From NCBI GenBank assembly GCA_051294375.1, contig CM119271.1:12510373-12574372 (forward strand): a stretch of 64,000 nt of DNA, read 5' to 3'. Positions within the stretch are counted from its first letter, which is position 1; each line of letters begins with the position of its first letter. This document shows positions 1 to 9,373 of this stretch, piece after piece. The notes beneath the pieces were generated by a model. That model saw nothing but the letters and a program-made list of their open reading frames with translations, had not been told where the DNA came from and searched no databases. Made by a program: the position numbers and the translations under genes. This stretch comes from Paraspadella gotoi (Eukaryota > Chaetognatha).

Positions 1-35
<35 letters not shown>

Positions 36-335
36 CGAGGAGAGGGAGAGAGGGAGAGAGAGGAGGAGAGAGATGTGGACATGTCTTTCTTTATCTTTGT
101 CTCTGAACTCTTTCAACTTTTTTGCTCGAATCTAACTTTGGTCAAAAAGCTTGTGGTCACCGACTCGTCACGTGACGGCCGAAGATAAGAAATTTATTTT
201 CACAAATTCAACGCGAATTATTCTTTAAGCTTCACGAACTGCAAAAAAAAAAAAAAAAGAATTTTAAATAAAATAAATAAAATGAATCAATAAATAAAAT
301 TTAAAAAAAAAAAGCAAAAAACCTCGGATTAAAAA
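1..335. other. Upstream flank of the FMO-like gene
   Basis: Starts with an imperfect (GA)n microsatellite (about 1-75). The rest is AT-rich with several A-runs (243-258, 303-313). No coding signal. The FMO start codon lies at 336, so this stretch would hold the 5' UTR and promoter if the gene is or was expressed. Confidence 0.6.
167..176. promoter_or_regulatory. Palindromic E-box (GTCACGTGAC)
   Basis: A perfect 10-bp palindrome with a CACGTG core, 160 bp upstream of the FMO start codon. CACGTG is the known site of USF/MAX/TFE-type bHLH factors. The role here is inferred from sequence and position only. The same 10-mer occurs near 1144-1153 inside an FMO exon, where it is probably coincidental. 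Confidence 0.25.
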
Positions 336-778
336 ATGTTCCGACGGTCACAAAAGTTTCGTATGCCCTCATCGGCGCTGGCCGTCCGGCTGCGCCGTTT
401 CTATACAACCTGGCAAATAGCCAAAGAGGGCGTTGATATCCCGGAAATCGTCTGCTACGAACGCCAGGCGGATATCGGCGGAATGTGGAACTACACTGGC
501 GGACAGGCCTGGGACGAGTTCGGCGAAGCCCCGTTCACGTCCACATGTACGAGAACTCTGGGCCAACACTCCCAAGGAATATTTCCGAGTTGCGAAGACT
601 TTCGATTCGACGAACATTTTGGGAAAAAGTTCGCGCTTGAATTTGCCCAGAAATTCATGCTGGATATTTCAAGGGCAGATGGAAGAAGCAAGAATTTCGT
701 CATTGATTCGGTTCCATCATCTCGTAAAGAGTGTGGTGTATGAACGAGGAGAAAGATCTCTTTAGGTCGGTGGCTAAG
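336..778 (+). CDS. FMO-like exon 1 (FAD-binding N-terminus)
   Basis: ATG at 336 with A at -3. The ALIGAG motif (frame starting near 361) matches the FAD-binding GxGxxG region, then the frame shifts and EIVCYERQADIGGMWNYT is readable from about 448. A further shift gives LWANTPKEYF (about 558-587). FDEHFGKKF (about 607-633) returns to the earlier frame, and the exon ends with EEKDLFRSVAK followed by a GTAATG donor at 779. At least three frame changes are needed to follow the family pattern. Confidence 0.7.
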
Positions 779-1049
779 GTAATGACTCTTGACGGAAATT
801 GTAAGAAATCTTGATGGAAATTGTAAGGAATCTAGATGGAAATTGTAAATAAAATCTAAAAGAAATTGTTACGGAAAGTTACTTCTGAATTTATTTTATA
901 AACATAAAATATATAATAGCGCAACAATTTTCGCATAACTAAATTATCTAATATACGATATCTTTAGAGTCGAATTTTTAATTTGTTTTCTATTTTGGCG
1001 GATATTTTCACCCCCCCCCAAAAAAAGGAGCTCCACAACGAATGACCTA

Positions 1050-1255
1050 GAAACCCACGGACCTTTACCCACGTCGTTTGTCGCCGTGGGTCATTACTGC
1101 ACGCCCAACGTCGCTTCTTTCTCGGGGATGGAAATCTTTCCCAGGTCACGTGACCGCATTCTCGACGAACATTCGTCAACTTTCCGTCTTTCGAGGAAAA
1201 CGAATTTTGATCGTCGGGAGGCGATATTCGGCCGATCGACGCCGCTTGTGCAGGT
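1050..1255 (+). CDS. FMO-like exon 2 (NADP-binding segment)
   Basis: GHYCTPNVASFSGMEIFP (from about 1091) is the FMO segment that follows the conserved ATG/VG strand. After a one-frame change near 1138 the sequence reads GHVTAFSTNIRQLSVFRG and then KRILIVGRRYSAD, the second Rossmann-type motif; the usual GxGxxG/S is distorted (GRRYSA). The exon borders are uncertain: I see no clean acceptor, and the donor may be at about 1255. Confidence 0.65.
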
Positions 1256-1575
1256 TGGAAAGAAGGGGGGGGGGAAGATTTGCGGGGGGGGAAAGATTTG
1301 GAATGAGGTTTTTTGAAAGATTTGGGAGATTGAAGAGATTTGAAGATTTAAATATTCAGGAGATTTGGCATGGGAGGGATTTGGGAAATAAGATTTAGGG
1401 ATTTAGATATATCTATCTTATCATTAATTCTTCTATACTAAATCTAATAATTAAGTGAGTGGTTTTTACTTTTTTTTTATTTTAGAGTAGAAGAACTAAC
1501 AAAATTCACATGAATTTAACGACGTCTCACGATTAGCGTCTTTTCAATATTTTCCCACCCTCCTCCCTCTCACAG

Positions 1576-1823
1576 TGTCTCAAAGTACAAAGCCAAGAAG
1601 TCTTCTCTCTTGGAGGAGCCAAAGAGCTTCGCTACAAATTGGCCCGTCGACGAGGTCCCCAACCTGGAACGTCCGGGTTGAAGGAAGTCGGGTCAACTTC
1701 ATGGACGGATCGTCCGCGAAGTGACAGATAATCTCCTGCACGGATTGCGACATTCATATCCTTTTCTTGAAGGACGAGTTGAGGTGAAGAGCGAGATGGG
1801 AATTTGGACGCGGGTCTTTCAGG
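1576..1823 (+). CDS. FMO-like exon 3
   Basis: Preceded by a pyrimidine tract ending CACAG (1571-1575) and followed by a GTGAGA donor at 1824. It reads YKAKK..., then NWPVDEVPNLER, then in another frame VNFMDGSSA, and near the end KDELR and KSEMGIWTR. These match the FMO region around the conserved C/ATGY motif, which is itself damaged here (SCTDCD where C-T-G-Y is expected). At least two frame changes. Confidence 0.65.
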
Positions 1824-2312
1824 GTGAGACATCGACATGACATGAACTGAATTTGAACATGACAGAAAACGACAAACAGATGTATCACAGATGGTGAAAT
1901 GAGAAACGTTATCATAAATCAATTATGGAAGATGAAATGAACTGACGAAATGTATTAAAGTGTCAATGAGATATAATGACATAGATGATTATGACAATTC
2001 ATGTTGGCAAGTTCTCAATTTCTAAGTTTAAAATTTTTTTTTTATAAACTACCAGATTACTATGGCATCCTCTTCAATTAGATTACCCCTATGAGATATC
2101 ACCAAGAATATACTATCTCGAAATTTGTTTAAGTTTAACTATGTAAAGATGATTATTTAATATGCTCTTAAAAAGAGATTGATTTTCTCTCATTCTTATT
2201 TACATATTGGCAGTCTTAAATCAAATGTGTCCTATTTTAATTTTGGGCTATTAATACTAGAATTATCATACATTACAATTAACTCTATAACTCTTGTTTT
2301 TCTCTCGCCCAG

Positions 2313-2800
2313 GCGTTCTCTACCTGCAAGGCGGCAACAACAACGTCCTTCTATCTGGCGCACACAATTTGGAATATTCCTCACCACTATTTCGAACAGC
2401 AGGCCATCTGGTGTCTAAAAGAAAACGATCTCGCTCAGGACTCCCTACCGTCCGCGCCGGAATGATGCGCCGGCGAGGCCTGTTGGCGCCGAGAATGGAC
2501 GGAATCCGGAAGGACTTTCCGGCGATGTATCGACTTGCAAGAGAAGATCGGTGAATCATCCTCTTCTACGGAAGAGAACGGACTGACAACGATTTGACGT
2601 TACAGCGTGTCAGGCGCGTGTCACATCGCGCTGATAACCGTGACATTTTTTTGAACTTACAGGGATCAACCTTGTCCGTCGGCGTTGACGGCGAGTTTGG
2701 CGCCGCGCCCGTGTAGGCCTTTCATGGAGTCGTTCGATCACGAGAGAGTCGAAGGTTTTTTGGGATTGAGCGATTCTGCTGAAGCGCTGTCGTCGTCGTC
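2313..2800 (+). CDS. FMO-like last exon
   Basis: A pyrimidine-rich acceptor (CTCTCGCCCAG, ending 2312) precedes GVLYLQGGNN, the FMO segment that follows the GxYKGV region. Conserved pieces continue in changing frames: FEQQAIWCLKENDL, IDLQEKIG, YRDQP, GEFGAAP, and ESFDHERVEGFLGLS ending about 2775. Serine codons from a (GTC)n run then take over, so the true stop is unclear. The 9.9-kb tandem duplication starts inside this exon at about 2637, so its 3' end is repeated at about 12,570-12,720. Confidence 0.6.
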
Positions 2801-3164
2801 GTCGTCGTGTCCGTCGTCGTTTCATTTCCGTCATCGTCGTCATTTGCGATTATCGATACAAATAATCAAAATGGAAAACTGTTTTGTTTTGTTTATTGTT
2901 TGTTTTTTCTTTTATTTTTAGTCATTGTCTAAACTCATAACTCTTAAGATAGAAATTGAATCTCAGACGTAATCTTTTTGACATTTCCTTATCTTATTGT
3001 TAAACGCTTTCAATTGAAAGAACATTTCAAAATGTCTTATCATTATCATATCATTATCATTGGGGACTTTTATTTTTTTTCCGGTTATGAATTAGTAGAC
3101 GGGACAGAATGTTAAGTCGAACGGAATAAATAGTTAAATGTTCGTACGAAAATGCCCATTGGTT

Positions 3165-3255
3165 ATGAAAATCATGAAAATCATCCATGCCATCATTTAA
3201 TAAATAAGCTATCTAGCTAGCTCCGAGACTTTGGACAGGGCTTGGTAGTTAATAT
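3165..3255 (+). repeat. Interspersed repeat (ACTTTGGACAGG family), diverged copy
   Basis: Contains ATTTAATAAATAAGCTATCT followed by GACTTTGGACAGGGCTTGG. Related copies lie at 13,200-13,255 (scrambled), 33,213-33,300, 58,590-58,690 and, reversed, 61,350-61,460. See the last three for the clearer consensus. Confidence 0.6.
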
Positions 3256-4204
3256 GATCTCGTGAATGGTCGTCGTCCGTGTTTGCCCTTTTGTTTATTG
3301 CCCTAATTTGTCGTCGTCATTATTCATGTCGTCTTCGTCATCCACTCGTCATATTCGTCGTCATCATCATCATCATATGCGTCATCATTCATCATCATTC
3401 TACATCATCATCATCTATATCTCATATCATTCAATTATATCCTAGTGGCGTTTAATATCGCGTCAATTATCGGACTATCCGCTAGGCGTCTCGACCCGGC
3501 GCCAACTTCCGTCTCGATCCGACGCGAAATTTCGTCGCCCTCTTGTCGGTTCGAGAATTCAATCAAAGAATCTCTCTGGTCTTTGGGGGCGACGACGACG
3601 ACGAAAGATACGAAGAAGATGACGACGACTATGAGGAGAGACGACAACGATGAAGAACGAAGCGGATGAGGACGAAAAAACGACGACGACCAGAAGACGA
3701 CGGCGAACGACGAACGACTGTGTTGGGAATAAACAAAGAACAATTTTTTTTCTCATCGTCGATGAGATTCTCTTCCTTCGCCCGGACAGATGTCGGCGTG
3801 CCTTTCCTTTGTCGCGACGCAATCCCTTGCCCGTCTCTCGGCTAATATTTCTTCGCTTGATTTTCTGTCCTTTTTGTGATTCGCTTTGTTCTTTCGCATG
3901 ATCTTTTTCCCGTCGTCCCGTTCTTCATCCACCGGTTCTTTGCCCTTCTTTTTCCGGTCTTCCCCTATTAAACTATGTCACCCCAAAATTCTCCTTGTTT
4001 CTCGCGTCTTCTTCTCTTGTTCCATTCTCCTACTTCCCTTTTCTCAAACGCTTTTTATTCCCGTTCTCCACTATTTCTTCTCCATTCTTCATTAGTTCTT
4101 CTTCCACATTCTTTCCTCGTTCTCTCCACCGGTTCTCCTTCATTCTCCCATTAAGTTCTTTCCCGGATCTTCCCTTTTCCTCTCGTCATTCATCCAGTTT
4201 GTCC

Positions 4205-4620
4205 TCCTATTCTTCCCTAATCCTTCCTCTAATCCTTCCCTATTCTTTCTAATCCTTACTCTAATCGCTGTCGCCTATTCCTTTCCCTAATCCTGTCCCA
4301 TGTAATCATTCCTTAAAGCCTTCCCTAATCTTCCCCTAATCCTTTCGTAATCCTTCTTAAGCCTTCCCTAATCCTTCCCTTAATCCTTTCCTAATCTTTC
4401 TAATCCTTCCCCTATCCTTCCCTTATCTTTCCCCTAATCCTCCCCTATCTTTCCGTAATCCTTTCTTTATACTTTCCCTAACCTTCCCTTAATCCTTCCC
4501 CCTAATCTTTCCCTAATGCGTCCTCCATTCCCTTCCCTATTGTTTCTCCCATTCCTTCCTCATCCTTTTCCTTAACCTTCCCCTTTTCATCCCCTATTCC
4601 TTCCCTAAATCCTTTCCTCC
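4205..4620 (+). repeat. Degenerate minisatellite, CCTTCCCTAAT-type
   Basis: About 35 loose repeats of an 11-bp motif close to CCTTCCCTAAT. It lies at the end of a 400-bp pyrimidine-rich stretch (about 3,830-4,200). Repeated in copy 2 at about 14,245-14,690. Confidence 0.75.
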
Positions 4621-4744
4621 GCCTCTAGCGGCGAATTGTTACAAAGACTCGTTTTCCCCTCGATGGGCGAATGATTATCGCCTTCGATTGCGTTCGGAAG
4701 AGAGAGAAAAAAAAATGTCTTAAGCAAAGATGGCGCTCGGTCCC

Positions 4745-5125
4745 GGGTCTCGACTGGTCCATCTTCATCCCCGACCTGGTCCCACAAGGCTCTGACCTGC
4801 GTTCCGCCTGGACCATCCTAGGTCCCTTCGCCTTTTTTTCCACTGGACTTTAACGGTCCATGTTTCTTCGGCTGGTCCTCCATGTCTACCATTTGTCTCT
4901 CCGCGACCTTCCATGACCCCGGCAGTTCATGTCCGTCTGGTCCTCGCCTGGTCCCGCCTGGTCGCCTTTGCCTTTTTCCTACTTTCCGCCTTTAGCGCCC
5001 CTGCCCATTCCGTTATCCCTCGGGGGTCCCGCCTGTCAACCGACCCCCTGTCCCCAGTATTCATCCAGGCCTCCACCTGGTGTTCCGCCTGGTTCCTCCC
5101 CAATCGACCTGGTGCCAATCTTTTT
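4745..5125 (+). repeat. Degenerate minisatellite rich in CGCCTGGTCC
   Basis: Irregular recurrences of CCGCCTGGTCC/CCACCTGG-like motifs, GC-rich compared with its surroundings. Copy 2 equivalent at about 14,860-15,210. Open frames across it have no recognisable protein character. Confidence 0.55.
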
Positions 5126-5514
5126 TTTATCACGGATGCCACTGTTCTCCGTTTTAATTGTTTCAATGGTCGCTTCGCTTCGTGAGACGAGAAAGAAAGG
5201 AAAGGAGGTAAACAAAAAGATGTAACATTTCTTTATTAAGTATTATATGTATGATTTCAAGAATATGGAAATTATTTCAAGGGGGTGACATTCTTGGTTT
5301 TATATATTTATTTCTATGTTGCAACCCGAACATGTTGACTCTAAATAAATGTTTACAAACTATTAAGCTGCGTATAGTAAACGAAGAACTGTTTTTAAAA
5401 AAAGTCGTTGAAAAAAAAAAGGCATTTTGTACTTTAATGGCATTTTTGTTTGGTAATTTATTGTTTTAATTTAAATCTCTCTCTTTTGGAGTTTTTGTTA
5501 GGGTCTTGGTCTTG

Positions 5515-5690
5515 TCTTTTCTTCTCTTTTTTTTTTCTTTTTCTTTTCTTTTCTTTTCTTTTCTTTTTATTTCTTTATTCTTTTTTTTTTCTTTGTCCTC
5601 TTTCTTTTCTTTTCTTTTTCTTTTTTTTCCTTTTCTTCTTTTTCTTCTTTCTTTTCTTTTCTTTTCCTTTCCCTTTTCTTTTCTGAGATT
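5515..5690 (+). repeat. (CTTTT)n / polypyrimidine tract
   Basis: Almost pure pyrimidine strand dominated by TTTTC pentamers. The copy 2 equivalent is at about 15,645-15,845. The Phe/Leu/Ser-rich open frames here are repeat translations, not genes. Confidence 0.9.
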
Positions 5691-5774
5691 TGAAACCTTC
5701 AGGTTGAAAAACGTGAGAAACGTCGTATTTCACTGACGCGCAAAACGAAATAGAACCGAGACGCCGATCGGGAT

Positions 5775-6075
5775 GACGCAGCTCCAGTTCTTTTCTTACC
5801 AGCGCCAGTCCAGTGCGTATTTCCACCGCCGACACCCAGGTCTTTCCACCGGCGCCAGCTCCCAGTCTTTTCTACCAGCGCCGTTATCAGTCTTTTCTAC
5901 GTGCTGCTCAGTTTTTATACGGCGCCGCTCGCAGTATTTTTCTACCTGTGCCACTCAGTATTCTTCTACCGGCGCCGCTCCAAGTTATTTTCTACCTGTG
6001 CCACTCCAGTCCTTTTTACCGGCGCGCTCCAGTATTTTTCTACCTGCTGCCCACTCCAGTCTTTTCCTACGGGCC
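5775..6075 (+). repeat. Minisatellite of about 26-30 bp (CAGTMTTTTCTACC-GGCGCC)
   Basis: About ten irregular units, each combining CAGTCTTTTCTACC with a CGGCGCCGCTC- or TGTGCCACTC-type half. The two half types alternate between 5930 and 6060, which suggests a higher-order unit of two monomers. Copy 2 equivalent at about 15,950-16,170. Confidence 0.75.
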
Positions 6076-6309
6076 GTTATATCTTAACTCCTAGTTTTTA
6101 TCTTCAGTCTTGAGTCTTTATTTCTTCACAGATTTCACAGACTTTGAATTTCACATTGAAGGCGTCGGTTCCCCCTCCGCCCCCAACGCCCCCCCAACGC
6201 CCCCCCTCCTTTTGTCTCACTGACGCCAATTTCAGTTCGTGAGAGAAAAAAAAGATTTATTCTTCTCAGTGAATGAGATTTCGAACTTTGAATAAAAATG
6301 ACGATATCT

Positions 6310-6615
6310 AATATCTATTCGTCGGACGAGTATCTGATTGGCCAGAATTATGGACAATCATTATCCGCGGTTCTGATTGGTCAGATTTACTGCCAATAAT
6401 CGAGCAGTGGTTGAATCTTCTGATTAGTCAAAATTTATGGGCCAATCATAGATCCAATGTTCTAATTGGCATATATATGGCCAATTCATTGAGCCAAGGT
6501 TCTGATCAAGCGGTGGTTATTAATAGTCAGATTAAAGCCAATCATAATCCGCTGTTCTGATTGTCAGATAATAGTTACGAATCATCGAAGCCGCGGTTTT
6601 GATTGGTCAGTATTT
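6310..6615. repeat. CCAAT-rich degenerate repeat (about 55-bp period)
   Basis: Five or six loose units, each with TTCTGATTGGTCAG followed about 20 bp later by GGCCAATCAT and a CCGCGG/CCGCGGTT element. ATTGG and CCAAT alternate on the two strands. Copy 2 equivalent at about 16,450-16,880 is more scrambled. A 25-N gap inside a (GA)n array follows at 6758. Confidence 0.65.
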
Positions 6616-6700
6616 ACGGGGCCCACTACGAAAGATAAAAAAGAATGAGGCACCGAGGGAGAAGTAAATCGTGAATTAGGTGGTGGAGAAAAAAAGCGGA

Positions 6701-6757
<57 letters not shown>

Positions 6758-6904
6758 NNNNNNNNNNNNNNNNNNNNNNNNNAGAGAGATAGAGACTCTC
6801 TATCACTCTCTTTTCAGACTCGGTGGCTCTATTCACATCTTTCCGATTTTCGTCCGAAACGAAAAAAGCGAGAAAATCAATTAAACTGAAGAGAAGAAAA
6901 CGTG

Positions 6905-7198
6905 TGAATCGTTGTCGTCGTCGTCGTCGTTGTCGTCGTCGTTGTTGTCGTCGTTGTTATCCTAATCCTCAGCGTAGTTGTCATCATCGTCTTCGTCATC
7001 ACCCTCTACTTTTTCGTCCTCGTCATCGTCGTCGTCGTCGTCGTTTTAATCGTCGTCATTGTCATCGTCGTCGTCATCGCGGTCGGCGTCGTCGTTGTCA
7101 TCTTCGTCAACCACGTCGTCGTCTTTGTCATCATCCTTGTTGTCGTCGTCGCCGTCGTCTTCCTCCTCTTCCTCCTCCTCCTCCTCCTCCTCGTCCAA
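6905..7198. repeat. Imperfect (GTC)n array
   Basis: Nearly 300 bp of GTC/ATC/TTC triplets ending in a (CTC)n run. Encodes only low-complexity Arg/Cys-, Ser- or Val-rich strings depending on frame. Treated as non-coding. Confidence 0.9.
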
Positions 7199-7451
7199 CG
7201 TCTACTTCCGGTTTTTAATAAGATAATAAATTCTTTTCTCTTGTCTTCCGGATCTCAAGCGATGAGGCGGGAACAACAACAACGACAACAACAACAACAA
7301 CGTCTAATCCAAAATGAAGCTTTAACGTCAACTCGAGGGACGAGATATCGTTGCGATGGGAGAGGCAAGCTTTGCTTGTGATTTGCTTGCTCGAAGATTC
7401 TTCTTTTTTTTTCATTTGATTGTTCATTTTATGGTTGTGGTGCTTGGACTA

Positions 7452-7622
7452 AAGTGATGAAAAAAATGATAAAAGTGATAAAAGATAAAAGTGATAAAAG
7501 ATAAAATGATAAAACATAAAAGTGATAAAAGATAAAAGTGATAAAAGATAAAATGATAAAATATAAAAGTGATAAAAGATAAAAGTGATAAAAGATAAAA
7601 GTGATAAAAGATACAAGTGATA
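7452..7622 (+). repeat. 16-bp minisatellite GTGATAAAAGATAAAA
   Basis: About ten units with period 16, some lacking half a unit. The copy 2 equivalent at about 17,760-17,925 is scrambled. Confidence 0.9.
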
Positions 7623-7704
7623 GAATTCCGCCAAAGCTTTTTTAAATCCTCGATCTTCGTTTTAAAAAAAATGGATTCATTTCCGGAAATGATGAAAGTT
7701 CGCC

Positions 7705-8032
7705 AGGTCGTCGTCGTCGTCGTTATCGTCGTCATCTTCGTCGTCGTTGTTGTCGTCGTCATCGTATTTCGTCGTCATCGTCATCTTCGCTGTCGTCGTC
7801 GTCGTAATTATCTTCGTCGTCGTCATCTTCGTCGTCGTCTTCGTCATCATCTTCGTCATTGTCGTCTTCGTTGTCTTCATCTTCGTTGTCGTCGTCGTTG
7901 TTGTCGTCGTCGTCGTCGTCATCTTCGTCGTCGTCGTCATCATCTTCGTCGTCGTCATCTTCGTTGTCGTCATCATCTTCGTGGTCGTCCTCGTCGTCGT
8001 CGTTGTCGTCGTCGTCGTCGTCATTTTCGTCT
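7705..8032. repeat. Imperfect (GTC)n array
   Basis: About 330 bp of GTC with interspersed ATC and TTC triplets. The 95-residue Val/Phe/Ile frame and the poly-Ser frame across it are repeat translations. Copy 2 equivalent at 18,015-18,340. Confidence 0.9.
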
Positions 8033-8214
8033 AAAAGTCAGATGACAATCTCTCACTGATAAAGAGCTAAGTTTCCTCCGTCGGAATTTTGCGATATTTT
8101 GTTTTATTTTATTTTATTTTATTTTTTTTTTATTTCATTTACTCTCAGAAAATATATCCTAAGACATTAGATCGTTCTTATCAGCTCAGTATCAACTTTG
8201 TCATTAAGACGTAT

Positions 8215-8325
8215 TCTTTGCCCTTGAGTGATCTCCTTTGCCCTTAAGTGATCTCCTTTGCCCTTGAGTGATCTCCTTTGCCCTTGAGTGATCCACGTTG
8301 CAATTGCGTGATATACTTTGTCCTT
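8215..8325 (+). repeat. 20-bp minisatellite CTCCTTTGCCCTTGAGTGAT
   Basis: Five units in exact register, the last diverged. Copy 2 equivalent at 18,545-18,680. Single related monomers (TTTGCCCCAAGTGATCTAC) sit at about 58,450-58,475 and, reversed, about 61,585-61,610, outside this duplication. Confidence 0.9.
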
Positions 8326-8353
8326 TCTCACAATTTTACCATAATACAGAAAA

Positions 8354-8354
<1 letters not shown>

Positions 8355-8391
<37 letters not shown>

Positions 8392-8435
8392 TTTCAGAAA
8401 GTCGCGACGACTTTGTGTGGCAACGATTCTTGAAG

Positions 8436-8466
<31 letters not shown>

Positions 8467-8557
8467 TTTCGTCGTTGTCGTCGTCGTCTTTCTGGTCTGA
8501 GGATTAGGACCAGTCTGCTCGAAATAAGAGCATAAATCAAAAAGGAAAGAAAGAAGA

Positions 8558-8629
<72 letters not shown>

Positions 8630-8645
8630 CGCCGCCGCCGCCGAC
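8355..8645. repeat. Cluster of (CTTT)n, (GTC)n and (GAC)n microsatellites
   Basis: (CTTT)11 at about 8,358-8,395, (GTC)n at 8,437-8,490, and a long near-perfect (GAC)n at 8,558-8,627 ending in (GCC)n to about 8,645. The two triplet arrays are inverted relative to each other with about 70 bp between, so they could pair as a hairpin. Confidence 0.85.
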
Positions 8646-8935
8646 CCGGACGCCTGACAAGACCCTGGGAGTTTCTCGCTTAAGATTTACGCGAGAAAAG
8701 GGTGCATCGTCGACATGTACACTGTGGGCCGTAAATAAAAAAAAAAAGAAAGAAATACAAAGTGGGTTTTGAACGAGAATCCAAAGACGAAGAATCGATT
8801 TCGAAAATCGCGTTGAATTAAAGATGAGTTATGGGTGAGTTGTGTGAAAATCGGTGAACGAGTAAACTAAGGTGTTGAGAGGCGAGAAAACTGTTGACGC
8901 AACAGTGTTTNNNNNNNNNNNNNNNNNNNNNNNNN

Positions 8936-9320
8936 AGTAAAAAGAGACAAAAAGAAGAAAATAAAGAAAAGAAGAAGTAAGAAAAAAGTAACAAACAAAA
9001 AACAGAAGAAAGAAAAGAAAAGAAAAAAGAAAAAGAAGAGAAAGCAAAGAGAAAAAAAAAAAGAAAAAAAAAGAGAATAAACAAGAAAAAGAGCGGAAGA
9101 AAGAGAAAAAGAGAAAGAAAGAAAAGAATAAAAGGGAAGAAAGATCGAGAGGGAAGAGAACAGAAGATAAAGAAGAAAAAGAGGGGAAAAAGAAAGTAAA
9201 AAGACAGTAACAAAAAGAAAAAATAAAACAGAGAAAAGATGAAAGAATAGATGAAGAGAGAAAAGAAAGAAAGAGGAATATAAAAGAAAGGAAAAAAAAG
9301 AAGAGAAAAAAGAAGGGAAA
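8936..9320 (+). repeat. Polypurine tract (about 385 bp)
   Basis: Almost pure A/G after a 25-N gap at 8911-8935. No equivalent at this place in copy 2, so it belongs to the extra material of copy 1 next to the inverted segment. Confidence 0.85.
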
Positions 9321-9373
9321 CTCAGCCTTCCATTCACTTCGTCGACGCAAACGAGGAGCTACCCCATCTCTCC

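Larger units (their letters stand above)
336..2800 (+). pseudogene. Flavin-containing monooxygenase (FMO)-like gene, frame-disrupted
   Basis: FMOs oxygenate soft N or S nucleophiles using FAD and NADPH. Family features appear in the right order on one strand: the FAD dinucleotide motif IGAG (about 372-390), DIGGMWNYT, LWANTPKEYF, FDEHFGKKF, the FMO-typical GHYCTPN, a second nucleotide-binding segment KRILIVG, WPVDEVPNLER, MDGSS, then GVLYLQGGNN and a C-terminal ESFDHERVEGFLGLS. They fall in four exons (336-778, about 1050-1255, 1576-1823, 2313 to about 2800) with plausible GT/AG borders. Conserved segments sit in different frames inside every exon, so no continuous protein can be read. Either this is a recent pseudogene or the sequence carries indel errors. 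The same region borders a large duplication whose other copy is error-like, so I lean to sequence error on a real gene but cannot prove it. FMO assignment is strong; functional state is open. Confidence 0.8.
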
